Positions 1-7,100 of a DNA stretch of 8,227 bases are shown here, in pieces. The DNA lies in assembly GCA_964517345.1 (NCBI GenBank), contig CAZFBZ010000058.1, forward strand, positions 1 to 8,227, read 5' to 3'. The notes below the pieces were generated by a model. It searched no databases. It was not told the origin of the DNA and worked only from the letters and a program-made list of their open reading frames with translations. The number at the start of each line of letters is the position of its first letter. The first letter of the stretch is position 1. The position numbers and the translations under genes were made by a program. The DNA comes from DAISLF01 sp964517345. Lineage in GTDB: Bacteria; Patescibacteriota; Gracilibacteria; Peribacterales; Peribacteraceae.

Positions 1-1
1 G

Positions 2-24
2 GCACCCCGCACGGGGTGCTTTTT
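2..24 (+). terminator. Rho-independent terminator of a gene left of the window
   Basis: A perfect 7-bp stem GCACCCC (2-8) / GGGGTGC (13-19) with loop GCAC is followed by five T (20-24) on the plus strand, so it terminates a rightward gene outside the window. The stop codon of the leftward gene 1 is at 27-29. Its transcript would therefore read an A-run and then the same stem, and the hairpin could serve both strands; what follows on the minus strand is off the window. Its loop and inner stem resemble those of the terminator at 3845-3869. Confidence 0.85.
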
Positions 25-26
25 CG

Positions 27-2600
27 TCAGTCGCCGTCGGCGAGTCTTTCGCCGTTCACGCCGCAGAACGCCTGATAGGCCTCGTCCAGCATGCCGACGT
101 CCTCGATGTAGCGTGCGAGCGCGAGGATCTCCAGCGTGCCGGCGCGCTCGGGAGCCGAGTGCAGCGTCACCCACTTGGGCTGGTGCCCGTTGCGCGCGGG
201 GGCGACGAGCGCCTTGTGGCTCGACCGCTGATCGATCGTGATGCGCAGCTCCTCGCGCAGGAAGCGCATGGCCTCCTGCCACGGGGCGGTGTTCTGCCCG
301 AAGCGGCCGCGCAGGTAGCGTCGGACGGCCTCGCGCCGGAGTTCGGCCTGCATCTCGCGCGCGAAGGGACCCGTCTCGCGCTCCGGCGTCCGGTCCTCGT
401 GCAGCACGTACACGTGGTCGCCGACGGTCCCCATGATCGGTCCGTGGTCGCGCAGGACGTCCGTTTCCAGGTCGGGCAGAGGTGTGAAATCCCCCGGATG
501 GAGGGAGATCTCCGCGACACCCGGATCGACGAGAAAGCCGGTGCGGTCGGTGAGCGTCTCCTCGTCGCGAATGACCTTGGTCTCCACCTGGACCAGGTCG
601 CGTTCGCCGTGCATCTGCATCATCGTCGAATAGCGGCGTGAACGGAGCACGGACTGGGTGCGGCGGAGGTGCACGATGGCTTCGTCCACAAGGCTCTGCG
701 CGAAGAGCCCGGCATGCGTGTCGCCGCCGACGATGTCTCTCAGCGGCAGGGCCTGCAGGTGGCAATGGCTCGGCCGTCCGTCCAGACCGCACACGGCGCG
801 GACCCGGTGCGGCCCTTCATCCACGTTGTCCTGCATGTACGCCCGGATACAGGGAACGGAGCCCGGATAGTAGGAATGCGCGTGGACGAATTCCACGGAA
901 CGGTCATCGTCGGGGGCGAGAACGCGGGTGTGGCGCAGTACGCGCATGGACGGGAATTTCTCGTCGGGACAGAACGGCCGCTCGGGTTCGCCCTCCGGAG
1001 ACGGATACCTGTCAGCGAAGAGGATCAGATCCTCCAGGCGCTCGAAGCTCTCCACGAGATAGCTGAGCACGATCCTGGACACGCGGCGCATGTAGCTGCG
1101 CACGTCCTGTCCCACGGGCGCGCCCTGGAACCGCATCAGCATGTCCGCCAGGCGCCGGTGGATCTTGTTCATGAGCTCGACTTTCCGGAACCGGATGTCG
1201 TTCCATTCCTCCTGCTCGTTCTCGAACAGGTCGTGCCAAGCCGTGCGCGCGTTCGGCGGTGCGGCAAAGAGGGACGGAAAGCGCTCGTGCAGGGCGGCGA
1301 TGACGATGGCGTCGAGGCCCGAATACCAGGCGTGGAACGCCATGTCCTCGGCGATGGGCGGGAGTTCGCGGCCGTTGCGCGACGTGCCCATGCCCATGCA
1401 CGACGTGAGCACGCAAAGGCGTGAAACGAATTCTTCTATCGCACGTCCATCCTTCTCAGCGTAGCCGTCGCCCGGCCTACCCCGCAGGGTGACGGTCCCC
1501 CGGAATCCCTCGAAGAGCTCCGCGGCGGAGCCGCGCATCCACTTTTCCAGGTCCGCGGCGAATTGCCGCGCCTCTCGGCAATCGGGATCGCGCGCAAGCA
1601 TGCCGAGCTCTGCGGAACTGGCGATGCGCGAAGTCCTCCCGAATTCTGCGCTCCGGTCGATCAACTCGCGCAATCCCGCGCAGGCCGGATGCCCGAGGCC
1701 ATCGAGCGCGAGAACCGCCTGCCCGAAATCCGCATCGTCCTCATGGAGGAATTCGCCCATCCCGTAGATGTCGTTGGCCGATCGGATGATGAGCGGCGCG
1801 AGGGACGCGACAGATTCATGTTTGGCCAGCTGCGGCTGATGCTGGTACTGCACGACCGTGCGCAGGACGGGACGCGATCGGATCGGCAGCATGCGCGGGA
1901 TGAAAGCGGCCGGAGCGGACCTGCCGGGCCGCCCGGTCGGCGTGCCGAACAACAACGACTGCGGCCTCCGGACGTGTGCCCGCGGGGGAGGCGGCATGCG
2001 GATGTTGAGCAGGTGCCGGATTTCCGACGTGTGGACGCCGGCGCGATCCAGCGCCTCGGCGATGCTTTCGGGAGCAAGGCGCGCCAAAATCGTCTGCGCC
2101 CGCTCGCACACACCGGGGGGATAGGTGAACGGCGTATGCGCGATCCGGACCGGAATCCCCTCCCGGTCGATCTGCGAGAACAGCCAGTGCGGCACCAGCA
2201 GTTCCAACGCCTCTCGCAACGCCTCCGGAACGGCCCTCAGCGTCGCCAGGAACTCCGCGCGGCAGGTCTGCTGCTGGATCTCGCGTTCGGTGGGAGGCGG
2301 ATCGGGAGTGGTGTCGACAATGCCGCGGACGTACCGCGCGAACGGCTCGGGCAGGGCGACGAGTGCGGCGCGCAGGGCATCGCGGTGCTTGGCGATCTCG
2401 GCGGCGATGCGCGGGCTGCGTGCGTGCGACGACTCCGCGATCTCCCGCAGGTTGCGGGTGCCTTCCTGACGCAACGGAACGGCTGCTCCGAGGATGTCTT
2501 TGATGAGGGCGCGCGCAGTGGCGTTCTCGACCGGACGGACGGTTTTCGAGACGATCTGCCGCCATTCTGCGCCGCTCAACTCGAGGGAATTCTTTGACAT
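27..2600 (-). CDS. Large hypothetical protein, 857 aa, with HicA-like C-terminal region
   Basis: I do not recognise the family of the main body. The start is placed at ATG 2598-2600 (protein begins MSKNSLELSGAEW); the open frame continues 19 codons upstream, but those overlap the likely promoter. The stop is TGA at 27-29. There is no signal peptide or membrane segment, so it is probably cytoplasmic. Visible parts: helical Arg/Glu/Ala-rich N-terminus (about 1-200); a Pro/Arg-rich linker (about 201-246) starting MPPPP; a charged, probably helical stretch at about 458-493 rich in Glu, Arg and Lys; a His/Cys-containing part (about 570-625, with HAHSYYPGS and CGLDGRPSHCHL); and a C-terminal region (about 774-836) resembling HicA/YcfA (separate entry). 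Cysteines are scattered and give no clear metal-site pattern. It is transcribed divergently from the S66 peptidase gene. Coding is supported by the uninterrupted length and consistent G/C third positions. Function unknown. Confidence 0.85.
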   Translation of the reverse strand: MSKNSLELSGAEWRQIVSKTVRPVENATARALIKDILGAAVPLRQEGTRNLREIAESSHARSPRIAAEIAKHRDALRAALVALPEPFARYVRGIVDTTPDPPPTEREIQQQTCRAEFLATLRAVPEALREALELLVPHWLFSQIDREGIPVRIAHTPFTYPPGVCERAQTILARLAPESIAEALDRAGVHTSEIRHLLNIRMPPPPRAHVRRPQSLLFGTPTGRPGRSAPAAFIPRMLPIRSRPVLRTVVQYQHQPQLAKHESVASLAPLIIRSANDIYGMGEFLHEDDADFGQAVLALDGLGHPACAGLRELIDRSAEFGRTSRIASSAELGMLARDPDCREARQFAADLEKWMRGSAAELFEGFRGTVTLRGRPGDGYAEKDGRAIEEFVSRLCVLTSCMGMGTSRNGRELPPIAEDMAFHAWYSGLDAIVIAALHERFPSLFAAPPNARTAWHDLFENEQEEWNDIRFRKVELMNKIHRRLADMLMRFQGAPVGQDVRSYMRRVSRIVLSYLVESFERLEDLILFADRYPSPEGEPERPFCPDEKFPSMRVLRHTRVLAPDDDRSVEFVHAHSYYPGSVPCIRAYMQDNVDEGPHRVRAVCGLDGRPSHCHLQALPLRDIVGGDTHAGLFAQSLVDEAIVHLRRTQSVLRSRRYSTMMQMHGERDLVQVETKVIRDEETLTDRTGFLVDPGVAEISLHPGDFTPLPDLETDVLRDHGPIMGTVGDHVYVLHEDRTPERETGPFAREMQAELRREAVRRYLRGRFGQNTAPWQEAMRFLREELRITIDQRSSHKALVAPARNGHQPKWVTLHSAPERAGTLEILALARYIEDVGMLDEAYQAFCGVNGERLADGD
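93..281 (-). other. HicA/YcfA-like (dsRBD-fold) region at the C-terminus of the 857-aa protein
   Basis: Residues about 774-836 of the 857-aa protein show the order of HicA landmarks. A helix (EAMRFLREEL) precedes a short strand. Then come S-S-H-K around His795 (HicA proteins have G-S-H-H, with a catalytic His), a hydrophobic strand, a Gly-containing turn, the strand WVTLHS (HicA: VTVPxH) at 810-815, and G-T-L-E-I-L at 821-826 (HicA: GTLxxIL). The fold in that family is a small dsRNA-binding-like domain that cleaves mRNA. Here it is the tail of a large protein, the first Gly of G-S-H-H is Ser, and no hicB-like antitoxin lies next to it, so toxin activity cannot be assumed. The similarity was recognised by eye only. 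Confidence 0.4.
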
Positions 2601-2614
2601 GAGGGCATAGTGTA
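2601..2614 (-). promoter_or_regulatory. Putative -10 box close to the start of the 857-aa gene (leaderless?)
   Basis: On the minus strand TACACT (2614-2609) matches the TANNNT core of a -10 hexamer. Eight bases follow it (ATGCCCTC), then ATG at 2600. Transcription would begin at or next to the start codon, giving a leaderless or nearly leaderless mRNA. No Shine-Dalgarno sequence is present and no good -35 box is visible. The same TACACT-N-TGCCC string precedes the divergent gene. Confidence 0.35.
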
Positions 2615-2713
2615 TACATAGAGTCCAGTCTCGGGGATGAGACGCCTGCCTATGCACTCTTATTGGCTTACAGAAGAAGAAAAATCGCTTCTGGGCCGTG
2701 GAGGATCCTGGAG

Positions 2714-2725
2714 TACACTCTGCCC
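2714..2725 (+). promoter_or_regulatory. Putative -10 box close to the start of the S66 peptidase gene (leaderless?)
   Basis: TACACT at 2714-2719 is followed by CTGCCC and then ATG at 2726, so a start site about 7 nt past the -10 would fall on the ATG. GGAG at 2710-2713 is a fair Shine-Dalgarno-like string 12 bases before the ATG, so a leadered message starting further upstream is possible. No convincing -35 box is seen. The 12-mer is shared with the divergent gene's start region. Confidence 0.35.
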
Positions 2726-3709
2726 ATGTTTCCCCGGAAACTCCGCCCCGGCGACGACGTGCGCATCATCGCGCCATCCTGCACGCTCCCCTCGCTGCCC
2801 TGGGTGACCGACACGTTCCTGGACCGCGCCAAGGAGTTCTTCCGGTCACGCGGCATGACGGTCTCCGAGTCGGCGCATCTGCGCGAGGTGGACGCGTTCG
2901 GCTCGACAACAGTGGAAGGACGCGTGGAGGACTTGCACGCTGCGTTTGACGATCCATCCGTGGCCGCGATGATCACCATCCGCGGCGGCTTCAGCAGCAA
3001 CCAGCTCCTCGCGCATCTCGACTGGGATCTGATACGCAAACATCCCAAGATCCTCTGCGGGTTCTCGGACATCACCGCACTCAGCAACGCCATCTGGGCG
3101 AAGACCGGGCTCGTCAGCTACTCGGGCCCGAACTTCTATCATTTCGGCTTCGGCGAACAGATGTCCTATACGTACGAGTCGTTCCGCCGCTGCCTGCTGG
3201 AAGACGGACCATATGCGATCGAGCCGTCATCCGCCTGGACCGACGACCGCTACAGCCCGGAGCGCGAGGCGCTGACGTTCGAGCGCAACGACGGCCCGTG
3301 GCTGCTGCAGCCCGGCGAGGCGGAGGGGACGCTGCTCGGCGGCAACCTCTGCACGCTCAACCTGCTCCAGGGCACGGAGTTTTTTCCCGACATCCGGGAG
3401 AGCGTGCTCTTCCTGGAGGATGACTACGAATCCACCGTCGTCGCCTTCGACCGCAATCTTCAATCGTTGCTCCATCTGCCGGAGGCAAAGATCCGCGGAC
3501 TCGTGATCGGGCGGTTTCAGAAGAAGACGGCGATGACCCGCGCGCTGCTGGAAGGCATCATTGCGGCCAAGCCGGAGCTGCGCGGCGTGCCCGTGATCGC
3601 CAACGTGGATTTCGGCCACACCCATCCCATGATCACCTACCCCATCGGCGGCCGCGTGAAGCTGTTTTGCTCTGCGGACAGACATAATATCGAGATCCTC
3701 TCGCACTGA
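2726..3709 (+). CDS. Peptidase family S66 protein (LD-carboxypeptidase / MccF-like), 327 aa
   Basis: Family S66 serine peptidases are cytoplasmic. LdcA trims the terminal D-Ala from L,D-linked muropeptides during cell-wall recycling, whereas MccF cleaves the amide of microcin C-type aminoacyl-nucleotides. The ATG at 2726 is chosen because the protein then begins MFPRKLRPGDDVRIIAPS, the usual S66 N-terminus; the frame is open to a TTG at 2663 but that adds unconserved residues. Visible motifs: IRGGFSSNQLL (85-95, oxyanion region); CGFSDITALSN (111-121) with candidate nucleophile Ser114; LFLEDDYE (228-235) with candidate Glu231; and NVDFGHTHP (293-301) with candidate His298. FLEDDYE followed by FDRNLQSLLH (241-250), and the length, lean toward the MccF-like branch rather than classical LdcA. 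No signal peptide. TGA stop, then a terminator about 135 nt downstream. Family assignment is secure; substrate is not. Confidence 0.9.
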   Translation: MFPRKLRPGDDVRIIAPSCTLPSLPWVTDTFLDRAKEFFRSRGMTVSESAHLREVDAFGSTTVEGRVEDLHAAFDDPSVAAMITIRGGFSSNQLLAHLDWDLIRKHPKILCGFSDITALSNAIWAKTGLVSYSGPNFYHFGFGEQMSYTYESFRRCLLEDGPYAIEPSSAWTDDRYSPEREALTFERNDGPWLLQPGEAEGTLLGGNLCTLNLLQGTEFFPDIRESVLFLEDDYESTVVAFDRNLQSLLHLPEAKIRGLVIGRFQKKTAMTRALLEGIIAAKPELRGVPVIANVDFGHTHPMITYPIGGRVKLFCSADRHNIEILSH

Positions 3710-3844
3710 TTTGCTCCGCGTCGACACCGCTGATACTGTCGGACCAATGATCCGTCTGGTCTCCGTTTCCTGCTCGTCTTCCTCTTCCTGCTCTTCCGGG
3801 CAGAGGGTGTGACGGGCGATTGACGCGTAAAACGCTTCCCTATC
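3710..3844 (+). other. Non-coding 3' region between the S66 gene and its terminator
   Basis: I see no supported gene here. A pyrimidine-rich tract on the plus strand (3759-3797) contains an imperfect direct repeat, TTCCTGCTCGTCTTCC (3767-3782) and TTCCTGCTCTTCC (3785-3797). A 21-codon ATG frame (3747-3812) is mostly Ser and unconvincing. GATACT/TACTGT at 3732-3739 weakly resembles a -10 box, so a short RNA ending at the 3845 terminator is conceivable but unsupported; a long 3' UTR is the simplest reading. Confidence 0.4.
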
Positions 3845-3869
3845 CACCCTCCCGCACGAGGGTGTTTTT
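3845..3869 (+). terminator. Rho-independent terminator after the S66 peptidase gene
   Basis: A perfect 7-bp stem CACCCTC (3845-3851) / GAGGGTG (3858-3864) with a 6-nt loop is followed by TTTTT (3865-3869) and a further T-rich stretch to 3880. It ends transcripts from the S66 gene and separates it from the 64-aa gene that starts 24 nt beyond. The CCGCACG loop region matches the terminator at 2-24. Confidence 0.88.
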
Positions 3870-3892
3870 GTATTTTCTTTCTCCCCGCTCCC

Positions 3893-4087
3893 ATGTCGAT
3901 CCAGTCGCTCCCGGTCCTGCCCGAGATCACCGTCGTCCGCGCCCCTGAGCCCGAACGAAAGCCCCCGCAGGAGGCACCGTGGATACAGGTCTACCGCGAG
4001 GCGGCGCGTCAGCTCTTTGCCGATCACTATCCGGCGTTCGGCGCGGTGGTGGAAGCAAACATCCGCCAGATGCTGGCCCGGGAGTAA
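3893..4087 (+). CDS. Small hypothetical protein, 64 aa
   Basis: Family not recognised. The frame runs ATG 3893 to TAA 4085. About 53 of 64 codons end in G or C, like the neighbouring genes, which supports real coding. The N-terminal half is extended and Pro-rich (VLPEITVVRAPEPERKPPQE). The C-terminal half looks helical and amphipathic (IQVYREAARQLFADHY, then AVVEANIRQMLARE), as in small DNA- or protein-binding domains, but no helix-turn-helix is clear. No signal peptide, membrane segment or cysteine. It follows directly on a terminator, so it needs its own promoter: TATTTT at 3871-3876 is a possible -10 box giving a leader of about 10 nt, and no Shine-Dalgarno is seen. It is convergent with the large gene on the other strand (28 bases between stops). 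Existence fairly likely; function unknown. Confidence 0.6.
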   Translation: MSIQSLPVLPEITVVRAPEPERKPPQEAPWIQVYREAARQLFADHYPAFGAVVEANIRQMLARE

Positions 4088-4097
4088 ACCCGGGCCA
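4074..4097. terminator. Perfect inverted repeat between convergent genes, possible bidirectional terminator
   Basis: TGGCCCGGG (4074-4082) and CCCGGGCCA (4089-4097) form a 9-bp stem with loop AGTAAA. The TAA stop of the 64-aa gene (4085-4087) lies within the loop, and the stop of the large minus gene is 18 nt away at 4115-4117. Position suits a shared terminator, but neither strand has a T-tract, so it may instead be an mRNA 3' end-protecting hairpin. Confidence 0.5.
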
Positions 4098-4114
4098 TCG
4101 GCAGCCGGAAGGAC

Positions 4115-7100
4115 TCACCAGCGCCCGTTCCAGCCACCGTAACAGTTCCAGCCGAAGGGGCAGCTGCTGTGGACATTCGACTCGCTGGCATCGTTCGGAT
4201 CGTAGGTGTTCGGATTGCTGAAGTTGCCGTCCGAGTGGCAGCCCGGATCGTAAATGTCGATGAGGTAATCATGATCGTTATCCAGCCCGTCGCTGCACTG
4301 GGGCGACGTCTGCGGCTGGTTGAANNNNNNNNNNNNNNNNNNNNNNNNNNNNNNNNNNNNNNNNNNNNNNNNNNNNNNNNNNNNNNNNNNNNNNNNNNNN
4401 NNNNNNNNNNNNNNNNNNNNNNNNGCTGGTTGAACTCGTTGTTATCGGTCGGATCATAGGAGTTCGGATTGTTGGCGTTGCCGTCCGTGTGGCAGCCGGG
4501 ATCCTGGCTGTCGGTCTTCGTGTCACCGTCGTTGTCCGCGCCGTCGGAGCACTGGGCGGGCGGCGGGACATCGCCGGCGCATGTCACGTGGTACGCGATC
4601 GGGAAGGCAGGGCTGACCGCACCGACCCAGACGTTGTCATCGCCCGAAAGGAAAACGTCCATGCCGTTCTCCGTGATGTTGACCGGATACGCGTGCAGGT
4701 CGGTCGAGGACGTGGCGGGGTTATTGACACACGTGGCCGGGCCGGCGCCCGTGCCGCAGGCGACGGATTCCTTGTAGGTCTGCGTGATGACCGACGGCTG
4801 CTGGCAGCGCTGCGGGAAAGTGACATGCTTGAATTGCGAGTGCGAGGTGCCGTTAAAGAACACGGTCGACGTGACTCCTGCGAAGGCCGTGCGGCTGCCG
4901 CCAACGGGATTCTGACACATCGCGTGGTAGGCGATGGGGAACGCGGGGCTCGTCGCACCGACCCAGACGTTATCGTCGGCAGAGAGGAAGACATCAAAAC
5001 CGGCCGGCGACACGTTGGCGGGGTAGGATTTGAGATCGGCCGACGTGGTGCCGGGGTTGTTGACGCAGGCGGTGGGACCGGCTCCGGTACCGCACAGGAT
5101 GGAATCACGGTACGATTGCGTGACAACGACCGGGCTGCCGCAGCCGGCAGGCAGGTTCACGCGGGCTGTCTCCGAGTGCGGGCGGCCGTTGTAGAAACCG
5201 ACGTTGGCGACGCCGCTCACGAGCGATGCGGAGGAGCAAAGAGGAACGTTCGGTTCACCGCAGGACACCTGGTACGCGACGGGGAAAGCGGGACTGACGG
5301 CGCCGACCCAGACGCCATCATCGCCGGAGACGAAGACATCGAAACCGGTGCTTGTGACGTTGGAGACGTAGGAGTGCAGATCGGTGGAGGTCGTGCCGGG
5401 GCTGTTGGCACAGACGCGCGGTCCGGCTCCCGTGCCACAGAGGACGGAATCCCTGATGCTCTGGGTGACGACGGAGGGATTGGCGCAGAAGCGCGGCAGC
5501 GTGACGTGCGTCACCTGCGAGTTGGCGTTGCCATTGAAGAAGTACGTATTGGCAATGCCGGAGACTTCGGGCTGGCACATGAGGGTCTGGTCCTGCTCAT
5601 CATCATCGTTGGCCGAGGTACAGCCGGGATCGGCCGGGAAATCCGTGAGGTTGTCGTTGTCATTGTCGGATCCGTCTCGGCACGCGGGCGGCGGCGGGAG
5701 CGGCTGGTGGAACTCGTCGTTGTCGTTGGGGTTGTACGAGTTCGGGTTGTTGGCGTTGCCGTCCGTGTGGCAGCCGGGATCCTGGCTGTCCGTGAGGTTG
5801 TCGTTGTCGTTATCGTTGCCATCAGAACACTGTGCCACCGGGGTGGGCGGCAGACACTGCGTCGTAACCGGGCGGCAAATCACGCGCTCGGTGGAATCGG
5901 TGCCGTCTGCGGCCGCCGTGTATGAATTGCCGAAGCGGTCGTATCGCACGCCCACAAGAACGTGGCCGAACGGGCAGGAGTGAACGACGAGATCGCGCGA
6001 GTTCTGGGAGAGATCGGGATGCACCTCGGCCGCGGTGAGCTGGCCGACGCCGAACGGGCCCACGGGGGCGCAGGTCTTGGCAATGCCGTCGAGAATATCG
6101 CTGTTGGCTGAATTCACCGGCGAATCCTTCTGGCGGATGCCGACGTATGCCTGTCCCGCGGGGCAACCGAAGCGCGCCAGGAAGCGCGGGTTCGTGTCGA
6201 TATCCGTATTGGCGAGCAGCGGGAGCGTATCGCCGAACGAGCCATCGGGGAGGAGGCGCGTGCAACCGAGGGTCAGGCCGTCCATGGCGTCGGAGTTGCC
6301 TGTGGCGCTGTCCTTGTAAGCGATCTCGGTGACGATGTAGCCGTTCGGACACAGGAGCGATCCGTCGATCTGGCGACCGTTGTAGTCGCTGTTGCTCTGG
6401 TTCACCGCGGCGCCGAGCGAGACCTGCATCTGGCAGGACTGCTGGTGAAACTCGTCGTTGTCGTTGGGGTTGTACGAGTTCGGGTTGTTGGCGTTGCCGT
6501 CCGTGTGGCAGCCGGGATCCTGGCTGTCCGCAAGGTTGTCGTTGTCGTTATCGAGGGTGTCGGAGCAGGCGGCCGCGGGAGGGGTGCAGCTGTTCGCCTT
6601 CTGCCACAGGCACAGATCGCTGAAACACGGACCGTTGCTGAGGATGCAGACCTGGGCCTTCGGCGTGTATCCAGCACCGGGCGACGACTGGCGGCAGTCG
6701 ACCGCGGTGCCGTTGCTGCCGGCGTGGCTGAGGAGCAGATCGGCTGCCGTGCCGGATTTCTCCCACAGACAGACATCGGAGAAGCAGTAGTGCGGCGCGA
6801 CCGAGTTGTTGGCCGCGCAGCCGCGCGCTTTAAGCGAGTATCCAGCGGGCGGGGTCGTCGCACAGCTCAGGGAGTTGGGGTAGTTGCCGCCCGCGTGCGT
6901 CATCGTGTATTCCAGCGCGGCCGCGGTCGGACGGCGCCACAGACAGACTTGCGTGTAGCACGGTCCGCCGCTGATAAGACATTCCTGGTCGGTCAGCGTC
7001 CATCCGGCGCCCGGGGACGCCGAGGTGCAGGCGGTGGCCGAGCCGCTCGCCTGTCCCAGCGGGCTGTAGTAGAAGCTGCTGGACAGCGTCATCGTGTATT

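Noticed and set aside
1563..2597. Plus-strand frame (344 codons) opposite the 857-aa gene
   Set aside because: Arg/Gln-rich composition without motifs; the complete 857-codon minus frame explains the region and has the better start context.
2663..2725. Upstream TTG start for the S66 peptidase (21 extra residues)
   Set aside because: The added residues are basic and unlike family N-termini; the ATG at 2726 gives the conserved LRPGDDVRIIAPS beginning.
3747..3812. 21-codon ATG frame after the S66 gene
   Set aside because: Its product is nearly all Ser/Cys from the pyrimidine tract, has no ribosome binding site and no supporting codon pattern.
3227..4027. Minus-strand frame (266 codons) with an EEQEEEDEQETETR stretch
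   Set aside because: It is antisense to the motif-bearing S66 gene and to the 64-aa gene; the acidic run is just the complement of the pyrimidine-rich tract at 3759-3797.
4027..4324. Literal downstream translation of the surface protein through the gap, ending at 4027
   Set aside because: It gives an Arg/Thr/Ser-rich nonsense tail. The +1/-1 shifted frame gives a recognisable calcium-loop module and a stop at 4115, so the 100-N placeholder caused the shift.
4489..5925. Long plus-strand frame (478 codons) opposite the lectin-like modules
   Set aside because: Same reason: low-complexity Val/Gly/Arg/Asp product that mirrors the repeats of the minus-strand gene, with no domain of its own.
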